Shown here: positions 1-9,062 of the stretch, one piece after another
Numbering within the stretch: position 1 is the stretch's first letter
Layout of the letters: each line of letters begins with the position of its first letter
From: Selenomonas bovis DSM 23594
Lineage (GTDB): Bacteria; Bacillota; Negativicutes; Selenomonadales; Selenomonadaceae
DNA: 64,000 bases
Assembly (NCBI RefSeq): GCF_000381005.1
Contig: NZ_KB908386.1
Location: forward strand, 3,450 to 67,449
Direction: 5' to 3'
Program-made: the position numbers and the translations under genes
Notes under the pieces: generated by a model
Databases searched by the model: none
The model's input: the letters and a program-made list of their open reading frames with translations, nothing else
Told to the model about the DNA's origin: nothing

Positions 1-282
1 ACAAACGTCCACTTTGTGGACATTGTGCGCCCGTCCTTGCAGTAAATCCAGCCAATCGCGCTGCGCCTGCGGCTTGCGCTCTTGGGGATTTACATGTAAA
101 ACAAAGTGCGAGGCGGGACACCTCTTCCACCGCTTCGCGGTTCCCCTCCCGGGGCTGCCACTGGCAGCCCGCGCTGACGCGCCCCCTGAGGAGAAGGTAT
201 GTTCTCACCCGCTCAGCAGTAAGCGGAAAAATCTTTGTATTGATCATCCTTTCCTGAAAGGCTCCAGTGCCCCGTTCCCCTT
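1..282 (+). repeat. Repeat-only window edge: one ~95-bp dispersed repeat and one CACCTCTTCC-type repeat
   Basis: No gene is supported here. Bases 1-~97 are a copy of a dispersed repeat that recurs at 25723, 25832, 27929 (reverse) and 47627; it carries the hairpin GTCCAC-TTT-GTGGAC and ends in ...CTTGGGGATTTAC. Bases ~118-198 are a second family (CACCTCTTCCACCGCTTCGC ... GAGGAGAAGG) that recurs near 12241 and 36106. The apparent ORF across this stretch is only translated repeat. Confidence 0.75.
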
Positions 283-2295
283 TCATCTGTCCGCGAGCTT
301 CGCCGCGTCGAGGATGGGGCCGTATTTCGCGCGCCACCAGGAGATGCTGCGGATGGCGTTGATGTAGTCCTGCATGGCCTGCTGGTCAAGCTCTGGCGCG
401 GGACCGTCGTCCACGGGCTCGGGCACGAGCGGCACGGTGTCCGCCTTGCCGATGGCGTGGCGCGTGATGAAGAAGCCATAGTTGACGCCCTGCCGGTTCC
501 CCGCCGTGAGGCTCGTACCGAGGCTCATGTAGGAGAATCCCTTGGGTGCGATGAGCTCGAGCAGCGTCGGCACGGCGTCGATCTGGCTGCCCGCGCTCTC
601 CGGCGAGAGCGTGCCCTTGTGGATGCCGCGCCCTGTCACGATGAAGGGGATGCCGTAGCGCTCGTAGGTCGTGGGCGTTTTCTCGATATTATAGCGGTCG
701 GCGTGGTCGCCCATGACGAGCACGAGGCTGTCGGGCCAGCGCTCCTTGACGGCATGGATGAAGCGCGCGAGCTCGCGGTCGGCGTACCAGTAGTGGCCGA
801 GCTCCTTGAGGAGCGCCTCGTCACCGCGCGCCGCCGCAGGGAGCGCCGCGCGCGTGCGCTCCTTGTCGAAGCCCTTCGCCTCGACGTCGACGTCGTAGGG
901 CGAGTGGTTCGATGCGTTCAAAATGACGTTGAAGCTCGGCGCGTCATCCAGCCCCGCGAGCACGCGCTCGTAGAGCACCTCGTCCTCGCAGCCCCAGACG
1001 CTCCCCGGCACATCGCCGAAGTCGCCGCGGCTGTAGAAATGCGCAAAGCCCTGCGCGCGCGTGAACGCGCCGATGCGCTCCCAGGTCGCGGGGCCAGCGT
1101 ACCAGAAATTCGTCTCGTAGCCGAGCGCCGCGAGCTGCGGCGCGCTCGCCGTCGGATACGGCGCGGCGAACGCCTCGGGCATCGTCGTGAGGTAGAGGTT
1201 CGCGTCGGCAAAGCCCGTCACGACACCCGTGACGGCGGAGACGGTGCTCGCGCCGTTCGGCAGGAACGTCGGGCAGTAGTCGCTGTCCTCCTCCGCGATC
1301 ACGGCGCGCATGCCGTCCGCGATATGGAGCTCCTTGTATTTCTCGAGCAGCGGCCAGTTCGCGTAGCTCTCCGAGAGGATGAGGAAGACATGCGACGGCC
1401 GCTCCGCCGCAGGGCCCGCCGCCTGGTGATGCAGGTAGTCGTCGAGGTCGTCGCTCACGGGCTCCATCCCCGCATGCAGCGCCGCGAGCGCGCGGATGTC
1501 GTCGACGGTGAAGTCGAGCCCGTTGCAGGCGAGCATGCGGTGCTGGAGCACATAGCCGCGGTGTACGGCCTGCAGGTTGTCGAGGATTGCCTCGTTGAGG
1601 AAATCATCGCGCGTCACGCCCGCGTTCTCCCAGTCGACGGCCGTCTGCCAGCCGAGGCTGCCGCCGAAGACAGAGAGCAGGCCGATGAGATAGCAGACGC
1701 CGAGCGCGAGCGCGCGCACGGCGAGCCGGAGCGGCCAGGCGAGGCGCGCGGCAAACGCGAGCCGCGGCCCGCGCCACGCGAGCACGAACAGCGCGAACAG
1801 CCGCCAGAGCACATAGGCGAGCAAGAGCGCGCCCGCGAGCCGCACAGGCAGGTAGAACTCCTGCACGAGCGAGAGGAAGAGCGCCCAGACATCGTCGTTC
1901 GCCGCGTTGAACATCAGCTGGCTGAAATTCGTATGGAACTGCCGGTAGTAGGGAAAGCTCGCGACGTAGAGCACCGAGAGCACGATGAGCTCCGCGCCCG
2001 CTGCCGCCTTCCAGCAGACGTTTTCTATCCGCGGCAGGAGATAGTGCGCGAGCGCGCCCGGCACGAGGGCGACGAGCGTGAGCGCGCCCGCCGTCTGGCA
2101 CGAGAGGCGCGCGCCGCGCACGACGGCCGCGAGCACATCCGCCGCGCCTGTACCCGCCCCCATGTATTCCTGCATCCAGCCGAGGAAAAACAGCCGAAAA
2201 AAGAAAAGGACTGTAAGGTAGAAGAGCCATACCTTCAGTCCTTTTCTCAGCAAATCATCGAATGTCTCCCAGGCGAAAACCGCCGGCCACCTCAT
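283..2295 (-). CDS. LTA synthase/phosphoglycerol-transferase-family membrane sulfatase
   Basis: A 670-aa alkaline-phosphatase-superfamily protein of the LtaS/MdoB type. The N-terminal ~210 residues contain about five hydrophobic membrane segments, followed by an external catalytic domain. Metal-site motifs are visible: SESYANW (Glu309), NGASTVSAVTG with the likely nucleophile Thr351, and VMGDHADRY near residue 545. Relatives transfer phosphoglycerol or phosphoethanolamine head groups to envelope polymers or lipids outside the cytoplasmic membrane; the substrate here is unknown, and true lipoteichoic acid is not expected in an outer-membrane-bearing cell. Its ATG overlaps the stop of the upstream DeoR gene (ATGA), so the two are one transcription unit. 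Confidence 0.85.
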   Translation of the reverse strand: MRWPAVFAWETFDDLLRKGLKVWLFYLTVLFFFRLFFLGWMQEYMGAGTGAADVLAAVVRGARLSCQTAGALTLVALVPGALAHYLLPRIENVCWKAAAGAELIVLSVLYVASFPYYRQFHTNFSQLMFNAANDDVWALFLSLVQEFYLPVRLAGALLLAYVLWRLFALFVLAWRGPRLAFAARLAWPLRLAVRALALGVCYLIGLLSVFGGSLGWQTAVDWENAGVTRDDFLNEAILDNLQAVHRGYVLQHRMLACNGLDFTVDDIRALAALHAGMEPVSDDLDDYLHHQAAGPAAERPSHVFLILSESYANWPLLEKYKELHIADGMRAVIAEEDSDYCPTFLPNGASTVSAVTGVVTGFADANLYLTTMPEAFAAPYPTASAPQLAALGYETNFWYAGPATWERIGAFTRAQGFAHFYSRGDFGDVPGSVWGCEDEVLYERVLAGLDDAPSFNVILNASNHSPYDVDVEAKGFDKERTRAALPAAARGDEALLKELGHYWYADRELARFIHAVKERWPDSLVLVMGDHADRYNIEKTPTTYERYGIPFIVTGRGIHKGTLSPESAGSQIDAVPTLLELIAPKGFSYMSLGTSLTAGNRQGVNYGFFITRHAIGKADTVPLVPEPVDDGPAPELDQQAMQDYINAIRSISWWRAKYGPILDAAKLADR

Positions 2296-3059
2296 GGCAG
2301 GATGATCTCCACGCCGTAGTCCTCGGCCGCCTCGCAGATGTCCTCCGCGGGCTTCGAGTCCGTGATGAGGCCGGAGAGCGTATCGAGGCTCGTGTAGTTG
2401 TAGTTGCCGTCCGAGCTGAGCTTGCGCGCCTCGGCGACGACGTAGGCGCGCTTCGAGACGCGCACGATGGCCGCCTTGTTGATGCCGTCCTCGATATCAT
2501 ACGTCGAGACGCTGTTCTCCTTCACATCGACACCGACCGCGCCGACGAAAGCGATGTCCGGCTTCAGGCGGGAGATGAAGTCGAGCGTCATGCCGCCCCA
2601 GAAACCGTCGCGGCTCTTGTTGATCTTGCCGCCCGCGAACACGAGGCGGATCTTCGGGTTGCGCGCGAGCACGACGAGGATGTCGATCATGTTCGTCACG
2701 ACCGTCATGTCGCGGTCCGTCTTCACGAGCAGCTCGGCGATCGCGAGGTTGCTCGTCGAGATATCGAGGAACACCATGTCCTTCTCATGGATGAGCTTCA
2801 CAGCCGCCTGCGCGATGCGGCGCTTCGCCTCGACATCCGTGTTGCGGTGCTTGCTCACCTCGAGCATGTGCAGGTTCTCGCGGCGCACGACCGCGCCGCC
2901 GTAGGTGCGCTTGAGCTTGCCCTGCTTCTCGAGCGCGCCGAGGTCCTTGCGGATGCAGTCCTCGGTGACTTTGAACATCTCACTGAGATCCTTGACGCGC
3001 ACCTTGCCGTCGCGCGAGAGGAGATTCAGGATGGCTTCCTGTCGTTCTTCCAAAAACAT
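2292..3059 (-). CDS. DeoR/GlpR-family transcriptional regulator
   Basis: 255 aa. An N-terminal DeoR helix-turn-helix (residues ~6-55, with VTEDCIRKDL in place of the usual VSxxTIRRDL recognition helix) is followed by YGGAVV and a DeoR sensor domain (FLDISTSNLAIAELL, VVTNMIDI, GGKIN). Members bind phosphorylated sugars and usually repress a neighbouring catabolic operon. Here the only co-transcribed gene is the envelope sulfatase, an unusual partner. The ATG is preceded by GGAGTG, and a clear sigma-70 promoter lies upstream. Family is certain; regulon is unknown. Confidence 0.9.
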   Translation of the reverse strand: MFLEERQEAILNLLSRDGKVRVKDLSEMFKVTEDCIRKDLGALEKQGKLKRTYGGAVVRRENLHMLEVSKHRNTDVEAKRRIAQAAVKLIHEKDMVFLDISTSNLAIAELLVKTDRDMTVVTNMIDILVVLARNPKIRLVFAGGKINKSRDGFWGGMTLDFISRLKPDIAFVGAVGVDVKENSVSTYDIEDGINKAAIVRVSKRAYVVAEARKLSSDGNYNYTSLDTLSGLITDSKPAEDICEAAEDYGVEIILP

Positions 3060-3350
3060 CTTGCGTCACTCCATTGATTGAAATACTGAGAACTCTTCTA
3101 GCCAAGGTATTGATTCATCTTGTTATTAAGTGACATTGTACCTGACATATTACAATTTTTCAAGTCCTTTCCCAAAAAATCGGCACAAATTTCAGCAAAG
3201 ATAAACAATCGACGCAGCACCCCGGAAATCACGCGCAAACAAAAAGGAATGACACCCAATCCTGCCTTCCCCTATCGCCTCAGGAAAGGTACGGAATGTG
3301 CATCATTCCAGAAGGCCGCCGTGAGGCAGCCCCCGAAACGTCTCTCGTGC
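3060..3350. other. Intergenic, no gene
   Basis: AT-rich in its left half, where the deoR promoter lies. The right half (about 3250-3350) separates two minus-strand units. I see no convincing ORF and no clear intrinsic terminator for the LPP20-like gene. Confidence 0.6.
3136..3164 (-). promoter_or_regulatory. Sigma-70 promoter of the deoR-sulfatase operon
   Basis: On the minus strand TTGAAA (3159-3164), a 17-bp spacer, and TACAAT (3136-3141). It faces the DeoR gene with a leader of about 70 bases. Confidence 0.65.
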
Positions 3351-4283
3351 TCAGCGCACGAAGACGACGTTTGTCTTGTCGAGGAACCCGGTCGCGCCGT
3401 TCTCGATGAGCACGCGGTTCGCGTCCGCCGTCGAGAGCACGGGGTTCACGCCGCCGTCGAGGCGGATGGCACGCACGACAAGCGGGTTGCTGCCAGCGCG
3501 CGCGGCGCGGCTCAGATCGCTCGTGTAGCCCGCCATGCCATTCGTGACGACCTTATCATAGTCGAGGTTCTTGTAGCCGTAGATGGGCTGGCCGAGATCG
3601 TTCTTGATGACCGGGCTCATCGCGGGCTTCAGGCCGAGGCCGGAGCAGTCGACGATGAGGCCCGTGTAGCCGCCGATGGCCTGCGCGCCCGCGGGCGCCG
3701 CAGAGGCCGAGGAGCCCTTGGCGCTCGTCGCACCCTGTGTGACCGTCGTGCCCGCCGCGGTGCCGCCGAGCGTCACATCGACGTGGACGCTGCTCGGCAC
3801 GGACGGCGCGACGGAGGCGACCGGCGCGGGCAGCGGCTCCTTCGCCGCCGTCTGCGGCAGGACCGCCGCGGCGACGGACTTCGTGACGCCGAAGAGCGGC
3901 ACCTGCATCCTCACCGTGTAGCCCTGGCCGCCCTCGACCATCTTCTCATCGACGATTCGGGCCCCTTGCACGAGTGCGCTGACGTTCGTCTTGATGACGT
4001 CGCTCGATACGGCCATATCCTCGACCGTCGTCGCCGCGTCGACCTGCACACCCGCGATCTGTTCGGCGATCTGGCGGTACGCGTCGACGACGGCCGCACG
4101 GCGCGCCATCATGCGGGCCTGCACGGCGTTGCGTGCGTTCGAGGGCGCGACGCCCGTGCCCTCGACCTCGATGACGGAGCTCTCCCAGTCCGTCCCTGCC
4201 GCCGCAAAGGCGCTCGCGCAGCTCATGATGAGCAGCGCGCAGACAAGGGACAAGAGCCGTCCCCCAGCAATCCATTTCCTCAT
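3351..4283 (-). CDS. LPP20-family secreted or lipoprotein-like protein
   Basis: 310 aa from the ATG at 4283, chosen over an in-frame start 45 bases upstream because AAAGGGAGGT sits 7 bases before it. An N-terminal signal sequence (MRKWIAGGRLLSLVCALLIM) ends in AFA-AA; a cysteine in IMSC could alternatively be a lipobox. The region with ARMMARRAAVVDAYRQIAE, then VQVDAATTVEDM, matches the LPP20/COG3018 type of cell-envelope domain, followed by an Ala/Ser/Pro-rich linker and a C-terminal domain with GLIVDCSGLGLKPAM. Such proteins are periplasmic or outer-membrane associated and often lie near flagellar genes. Function unknown. Confidence 0.75.
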   Translation of the reverse strand: MRKWIAGGRLLSLVCALLIMSCASAFAAAGTDWESSVIEVEGTGVAPSNARNAVQARMMARRAAVVDAYRQIAEQIAGVQVDAATTVEDMAVSSDVIKTNVSALVQGARIVDEKMVEGGQGYTVRMQVPLFGVTKSVAAAVLPQTAAKEPLPAPVASVAPSVPSSVHVDVTLGGTAAGTTVTQGATSAKGSSASAAPAGAQAIGGYTGLIVDCSGLGLKPAMSPVIKNDLGQPIYGYKNLDYDKVVTNGMAGYTSDLSRAARAGSNPLVVRAIRLDGGVNPVLSTADANRVLIENGATGFLDKTNVVFVR

Positions 4284-4368
4284 GTAGAAAACCTCCCTTT
4301 TCTCTCCCTTTGTCCTTATTATCGGCATTTATCGACAAAAAGTAAATAGTTTCCTTTCGGCGACCTCT

Positions 4369-5739
4369 TCATTTCGTTCCAGCGGGCCGCCCCAGCGCCT
4401 GCAGCCGCTGCCGCGCGCGCTCGCGCAGGCGCAGGCTGCGCGCGAGGAGCATCTCGTAGACGGGCGCGCCGCCCGCGATCTCCGAGACGAGGTAAGCCGT
4501 CATCGAGACGAGGATGAGCGGCAGCAGGTGCGCGAACGAGCCCGTCATCTCCATGATGAGCACCGTCCCCGTGATCGGCGACTTCACGACGCAGGCGAAG
4601 TACGCCGCCATGCCGAACACCATGCAGTCCACGGCAAGCTGCGGCGCGAGCAGGCCGAGCAGCACCGCCGCGCGCGCGAACATTGCGCCGCCGAGCGCGC
4701 CGAGCACGAGCATCGGCAGGAAGATGCCGCCCGGCACGCCCGAGCCGAAACAGAGCATCGTGAAGAAGAACTTCCCAAGGAAAAGCACGAGGAGGAAGAG
4801 CAGGCCGTAGTCCTCCCGCACGAGGCTGTCGACGAGCGGGCTGCCGCCGCCGAGAATCTGCGGCAGAAAAAAGCCCGCCGCGCACGAGGCAAAAAGCGGC
4901 ACCACAGGCTTCGCCCGCTCCGGCAGCGACAGGCGCTGAAAGCCGTCGAGCGAGGCCGTGAGCGTGCGATTAAACGCGAGCGAGAGCACGCCGACGAACG
5001 CGCCGAGCAGGACGAGCGGCAGGAAGAACGCCCCCGTCGCCACCACGGGCACCTCGCCCATGTGAAAGACCGGCGCGAGGCCGAAGAACTCCTGCGTCAC
5101 CGTCGTCGCCGTCACCGACGCGGCCACCGCGCCCATGAGCACGAGCGGCGAAAAATCCTTCGTGAGCTCCTCGAGGCAGAAAATCACGCCCGCGAGCGGC
5201 GCGTTGAACGCCGCCGCAAGGCCAGCGCCCGCGCCCGCCGTCAGGAGATAGCGGTCCTCGCCCGGCGCGCGGCGCGCGAGCCTGCCGACGCCCTGGCCGA
5301 GGCACGCGCCAAGCTGCACGCTCGGCCCCTCGCGTCCGAGCGACAGTCCCGCGCCGATGCCGAGCACCGCGCCCGCGAATTTCAGCACGAGCACGCGCGC
5401 CCAGTTCATCTGCATCTCGCCCGCGAGGATGCCCTCGATCTGCGGGATGCCCGAGCCGGACGTCATCGGCTCCGCCTCGAGGATGCGGTAGATGATATAG
5501 CCGATGCCCGCGAGCGCGAGCAGCCAGAGCGCCGTAAACTCCCACGGTGCCTGCGCGAGCCACGCGTAGAGCCGCGGCAGGATCTCCTCCGAGCATACGA
5601 GCAAATAGCGGAACGCCGCCACGACGAGCCCCGTGAGCACGCCGATGAGATTCCCCTCGAGGAACAGCCGGAGCTTCAGCCGTTCCGGCTGCGCAAGCCA
5701 CGCGAGGAGTGCAAGGAACTTTGCACGCAAAGAAAACAT
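4369..5739 (-). CDS. clcA: ClC-family chloride channel or H+/Cl- exchanger
   Basis: 456 aa, a typical bacterial ClC length, with about ten hydrophobic helices. The three anion-filter signatures are present: GSGIPQIEG, GREGPSVQLGA (the Glu is the gating residue) and GSGVPGGIFLPM. Family members exchange chloride for protons or conduct anions, for example in acid resistance. The annotated ATG touches the GGAAAGG motif directly; a TTG four codons in (5730) has better spacing and may be the real start. It follows rpsR beyond a terminator and a 35-bp repeat, and no separate promoter is obvious. Confidence 0.9.
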   Translation of the reverse strand: MFSLRAKFLALLAWLAQPERLKLRLFLEGNLIGVLTGLVVAAFRYLLVCSEEILPRLYAWLAQAPWEFTALWLLALAGIGYIIYRILEAEPMTSGSGIPQIEGILAGEMQMNWARVLVLKFAGAVLGIGAGLSLGREGPSVQLGACLGQGVGRLARRAPGEDRYLLTAGAGAGLAAAFNAPLAGVIFCLEELTKDFSPLVLMGAVAASVTATTVTQEFFGLAPVFHMGEVPVVATGAFFLPLVLLGAFVGVLSLAFNRTLTASLDGFQRLSLPERAKPVVPLFASCAAGFFLPQILGGGSPLVDSLVREDYGLLFLLVLFLGKFFFTMLCFGSGVPGGIFLPMLVLGALGGAMFARAAVLLGLLAPQLAVDCMVFGMAAYFACVVKSPITGTVLIMEMTGSFAHLLPLILVSMTAYLVSEIAGGAPVYEMLLARSLRLRERARQRLQALGRPAGTK

Positions 5740-5748
5740 CCTTTCCGT

Positions 5749-5780
5749 AAGGAATCACTGATTCATTCAGCGCTTCCATA
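5749..5780. repeat. Solo 35-bp form of the MITE-like terminal repeat
   Basis: TAAGGAATCACTGATTCATT followed by CAGCGCTTCCATAA. Same mini-form as at 16034 and 34844. It lies between the rpsR terminator and clcA. Confidence 0.6.
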
Positions 5781-5781
5781 A

Positions 5782-5819
5782 AAAAGAGGCCCGGCGGGCA
5801 ATGCCCGACCTGAGCCTCT
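5782..5819 (-). terminator. Rho-independent terminator of rpsF-ssb-rpsR
   Basis: On the minus strand GAGGCTCAGGTCGGGC-ATT-GCCCGCCGGGCCTC folds into an imperfect hairpin followed by six T residues, 8 bases after the rpsR stop codon. Confidence 0.8.
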
Positions 5820-5826
5820 CATATCC

Positions 5827-6057
5827 TTATTCCGCCGTGAACGGCAAGAGTGCGATGTTGCGCGCGCGCTTGATGGCGACCGTCACCTGGCGCTGGTGCT
5901 TCGCGCAGTTGCCCGAGATACGGCGCGGCAGGATCTTGCCGCGCTCCGTAATGAAGCGGCGCAGCTTTGCCACGTCCTTGTAATCGATATGCTCGACCTT
6001 GTCCACGCAGAACGTGCAGACCTTCCTGCGGGGCCTTCTGCCTCTGTCACGTCTCAT
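5827..6057 (-). CDS. rpsR: 30S ribosomal protein S18
   Basis: 76 aa. The start at 6057 ([12 protein letters not shown]) is chosen because GGAGGG lies 9 bases upstream; the longer TTG reading would start inside that ribosome binding site. CTFC and NCAKHQR supply a cysteine set consistent with a zinc-binding (C+) form of S18. It binds 16S rRNA with S6 on the small-subunit platform. Last gene of the conserved rpsF-ssb-rpsR operon. Confidence 0.97.
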   Translation of the reverse strand: MRRDRGRRPRRKVCTFCVDKVEHIDYKDVAKLRRFITERGKILPRRISGNCAKHQRQVTVAIKRARNIALLPFTAE

Positions 6058-6075
6058 CAATCTGTTTCCCTCCAA

Positions 6076-6531
6076 TCAAAACGGGATTTCTTCATCAGGG
6101 ATGGACGGTCCGAAGGAGTTGTTTGCCTGCGGCGCCTGCTGCTGCGGCGCAGCGTTCTGCTGATAGCCGCCCTGCGGCATCGGCGCGCCGCCCTCGCGCT
6201 GCGGGCGCGAGCCCATGAACTCGACCTCATTCGCGACGACTTCCGTCACATAGCGCTTGCTGCCATCCTGTGCGTCGTACGAGCGGACCTGCATCCGCCC
6301 CTCGACGAGCACCTGGCTGCCCTTGATGAGGTTGTTTCCGCAGACTTCCGCGAGGCGCTCCCAGACGACGATGGGGATGAAATCCGCCGTCGGCTGGCCG
6401 TTCGCCTCCGCATTCCTGCGGCCGAAGCGACGATCCACCGCAAGCGTAAACGATGCGACGGCCTTGCCGCTCTGCGTGTAACGAACCTCCGGGTCACGCG
6501 TCAGACGCCCGGCTAAGATAACCTTGTTCAT
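6076..6531 (-). CDS. ssb: Single-stranded DNA-binding protein
   Basis: 151 aa. An OB fold (residues 1-~110, MNKVILAGRLTRDPEVRYT) is followed by a Gln/Pro/Ala-rich linker and the acidic tip DEEIPF, which recruits replication and repair proteins. It coats single-stranded DNA in replication, recombination and repair. Located between rpsF and rpsR as in most Firmicutes. Confidence 0.97.
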   Translation of the reverse strand: MNKVILAGRLTRDPEVRYTQSGKAVASFTLAVDRRFGRRNAEANGQPTADFIPIVVWERLAEVCGNNLIKGSQVLVEGRMQVRSYDAQDGSKRYVTEVVANEVEFMGSRPQREGGAPMPQGGYQQNAAPQQQAPQANNSFGPSIPDEEIPF

Positions 6532-6556
6532 GGCAAATCCTCCCAGACCTTCAATA

Positions 6557-6844
6557 TCAGTCCTCGTCAGCTCTCACGATCATGTGCTTGAGGAGCTCGT
6601 CCGTAATCTTCATGACACGGTCGCACTCCTTCATGCATGCCGGCTCAGCCGTCACATAGAACAGATCGTAGAAACCCTCGGTGTTGTCCTTGATCTCATA
6701 GGCAAGACGCTTCTTGCCCCAACGGTCTTCCTTGTCAATCGTGCCGCCATTGTCGGTGATGAGCTTGCTGAACTTGTCGATGACAGCGTTCACAGCCTCT
6801 TCCTCCAGCGGTTTCACGATAAATACGACTTCGTACTTTCTCAC
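6557..6844 (-). CDS. rpsF: 30S ribosomal protein S6
   Basis: 95 aa from a GTG start preceded by GGAGGTG. MRKYEVVFIVKPLEEEAVNA and the following GGTIDKEDRWGKKRLAYEI are characteristic of S6. It forms a heterodimer with S18 in the 30S platform. First gene of the operon; its own promoter and a structured leader lie immediately upstream. Confidence 0.97.
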   Translation of the reverse strand: MRKYEVVFIVKPLEEEAVNAVIDKFSKLITDNGGTIDKEDRWGKKRLAYEIKDNTEGFYDLFYVTAEPACMKECDRVMKITDELLKHMIVRADED

Positions 6845-6922
6845 GAAATCACCTCCTCTTCGGTCTTTGGCCCTCCCCCGTAGAGAGGGCAGAGTTTCTT
6901 CTGTCGCTTTCGCGACTAGAAA
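6845..6922 (-). promoter_or_regulatory. rpsF leader, possible S6:S18 autoregulatory RNA
   Basis: The ~78-nt leader starts with a perfect hairpin GTCGC-GAAA-GCGAC (6903-6916) and continues with a GC-rich hairpin GCCCTC...GGGAGGGC, then CCGAAG just before the ribosome binding site. In many bacteria this leader binds S6:S18 to repress the operon. The match to that motif is inferred from position and a CCG near the start codon, not from a model search. Confidence 0.4.
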
Positions 6923-6951
6923 ATTATATCACGCGGCAAAGAAGTTTGCAA
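6923..6951 (-). promoter_or_regulatory. Sigma-70 promoter of rpsF-ssb-rpsR
   Basis: Minus strand TTGCAA (6946-6951), 17-bp spacer, TATAAT (6923-6928). Confidence 0.85.
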
Positions 6952-7041
6952 GGGAAAATCTCTCACCGCCTAGTACAAAAAGGCGCCCGCCGCGCCTGCT
7001 CCGGAGGGCAGAGGCAGCGAAAGCGCCTTTCGATGCATCGA

Positions 7042-8763
7042 TCAATATTTGAATTTCTGCAGCGACTCCGAGAGCTCCTGCGCGAGCTGCGCGAGGCTGT
7101 CGCTCGCCGTGGCGATCTCGCCTGCCGACGCGCTCTGCTCCTCGCTCGCAGCCGAGACGCTCTCCATCTCGTTGACGACCTTGCCGCCGTTGCCCGCGAT
7201 ATTTTTCGTCTTCTCCTGGACGACGCCGGTCTGCGCGCCGACCTGACGGAGCTCGCTCACCATGGTCTGCGCGCGGTTCGCGACGCTCTCCGCCGCGCCG
7301 CGGATCTCGCCGAATGTCTCCTTGAGCTGCGCGACCGCCGCCGTGCCCTCCTGCACGGCCTGGCTGCCGGACTGCATGGAGGCGACGGCTGCCTCGGTAT
7401 CGGCCTGGATGCCCGTGATGAGATCCGTGATCTGCTGCGCCGCCTCCTGCGAGGCCTCCGCGAGCTTGCGCACCTCGTCGGCGACGACGGCGAAGCCGCG
7501 GCCGTGCTCGCCCGCGCGCGCCGCCTCGATGGCCGCGTTGAGCGCGAGCAGATTCGTCTGCTCGGCAATGCTCGAGATCGTCTCGACGATCGTGCCGATC
7601 TCCTGCGAGCTCTTGCCGAGCTTATCGACCGTATCGCGCGAGCTGTTGACGACCTTCTCGACACTCTCGATGTCCGCGACGGCATCCTCGACGCGCTTGC
7701 CGCCGTCTACGGCGCGCGTGTACGCCGTGCCCGCGTCCTCCGACACGGCATCCGCCGTGCTGCCGAGACGGTTCAAGGAGTCGAGCGTCTCGGCAACGCT
7801 GTCCTGAGACTCCGCAACGTACTGCTGCTGCTCCGCCGAGGCCTGCGCCGCGTTCGTCACCGACTGCGCGACCTGATCGGACGCCTGCGCGCTCTGATGC
7901 GCGCTCGCCGTGAGCTCCTCTGAGGAGGCCGCGAGCTGCTGCACCGTCTCGTTCGTCTTCTTCATGAGCGCGCGCACGGTCTTGCGCATCTCGGCGAAGC
8001 CGCGCATCATATCGCCGAACTCATCGCCGCGCGTGATGGACGCGCCCGTATCGCGGAAGTCGCCGTCCTGCATCTTCTTGCAGGCCGCGTTCACCTTTTC
8101 AAGCGACTCCGTGATCTTCTTCGTCGTGATGATGCACGCCGCGATGAGGATCACGAGCACGACGAGCACGATGATGACGATATTGCGGATGACAGCGCTG
8201 ACCTCCTGATCGGTATTCGCCTTGAGCTCGACGGCGCCCTGGTGCTCATCCTGCGTGAGCGCGATGAGTTTCTTGCCCATCGCGGCCGCCTGCTTCGCGC
8301 CGGTATTGCTGTAAAGACCAATCGCCTCGTCGTATTTCCCCTCGAGCGAGAGCTTCGCCACCTGGTCGAATGTCGCATGGACGTTCTTCCACTCGCTCTC
8401 GACGTCCTCCATGAGCGAGTTGCTCTCATCGTCGTCGACATCAATGGCATTGTAGCCCGCGATCGCGTCGTCGACCTGCTTCGCGCCCGCCTGATATTTC
8501 TGGTTCAGCTCCTGCAGACGCGCGGGATCATCACGGCACGTCGTCATGATGATGACCATGCCCTGCGCATAGCGCATGCCGCTCATCGCCGAGCCCGCGT
8601 AGTCGATGCCCTTGACGCTCGACTCATACATCGTGTTGAGATCGCCGCGCACCGTATTCAGGCCGAGATAGCCCGCGATGCTCACACCGAGCAGCCCGGC
8701 CACCGCGATGACGCCGAGGACTGCCATCTTGAATACGACCTTCAGATTGTCCATCCAGCCCAT
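7042..8763 (-). CDS. Methyl-accepting chemotaxis protein
   Basis: 573 aa. TM1 (~12-32), a four-helix-bundle-type periplasmic domain (~35-185), TM2 (~190-212), a HAMP linker, then the cytoplasmic signalling hairpin with the conserved tip [19 protein letters not shown]. It senses a ligand and controls CheA. It stands alone, far from the che operon at 56-63 kb. A possible promoter lies 8792-8797 (-10 TATGAT on the minus strand, -35 ATGGCA). There is no C-terminal NWETF-type pentapeptide; the protein ends QKFKY. Confidence 0.95.
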   Translation of the reverse strand: MGWMDNLKVVFKMAVLGVIAVAGLLGVSIAGYLGLNTVRGDLNTMYESSVKGIDYAGSAMSGMRYAQGMVIIMTTCRDDPARLQELNQKYQAGAKQVDDAIAGYNAIDVDDDESNSLMEDVESEWKNVHATFDQVAKLSLEGKYDEAIGLYSNTGAKQAAAMGKKLIALTQDEHQGAVELKANTDQEVSAVIRNIVIIVLVVLVILIAACIITTKKITESLEKVNAACKKMQDGDFRDTGASITRGDEFGDMMRGFAEMRKTVRALMKKTNETVQQLAASSEELTASAHQSAQASDQVAQSVTNAAQASAEQQQYVAESQDSVAETLDSLNRLGSTADAVSEDAGTAYTRAVDGGKRVEDAVADIESVEKVVNSSRDTVDKLGKSSQEIGTIVETISSIAEQTNLLALNAAIEAARAGEHGRGFAVVADEVRKLAEASQEAAQQITDLITGIQADTEAAVASMQSGSQAVQEGTAAVAQLKETFGEIRGAAESVANRAQTMVSELRQVGAQTGVVQEKTKNIAGNGGKVVNEMESVSAASEEQSASAGEIATASDSLAQLAQELSESLQKFKY

Positions 8764-9062
8764 AAAAACACTCCCTTACTCTCTTACACAAATCATACCA
8801 AAACCCGGATCAAATGCCATGTCCCATCGCATCGCCAGGAGCGGCATCAGGCCGCACAGCCCGCGAGCCACCGGCGAGGCACAGCACAGGCGTCATCCCA
8901 CCAACGCAGACCTGCCCCGATGCGCGCGGCATCCGCGCCCATGAAGGCGTTCGTCCGAAGCACGCCGCCCTTCCGTATACTGGAATAATTCTCCCCTAAC
9001 AGGAGAAATCCTGCTGCTTTTTTTGAAAAAATTTCAGTCAATGCGTCATTTTCTGCGCCGCC
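8764..9062. other. Intergenic, no supported gene
   Basis: 299 bases containing the likely chemoreceptor promoter at its left end and a hairpin CAGGA-GAAA-TCCTG followed by CTGCTTTTTTT (plus-strand sense) at 9000-9024. A TTG-initiated 64-codon minus frame exists but has no ribosome binding site and no recognisable features. Confidence 0.55.

Noticed and set aside
14-367. 117-codon ORF at the window start (similar ones in other repeat copies)
   Set aside because: Recurs wherever the ~95-bp repeat occurs, with no ribosome binding site.
457-2319. 620-codon plus-strand frame opposite the sulfatase
   Set aside because: Antisense shadow of a clear sulfatase gene; composition dominated by Arg, Glu and Ala.
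8847-9041. 64-codon TTG-started minus ORF between the chemoreceptor and trkH
   Set aside because: No ribosome binding site, no homology features, and it covers a likely promoter area.
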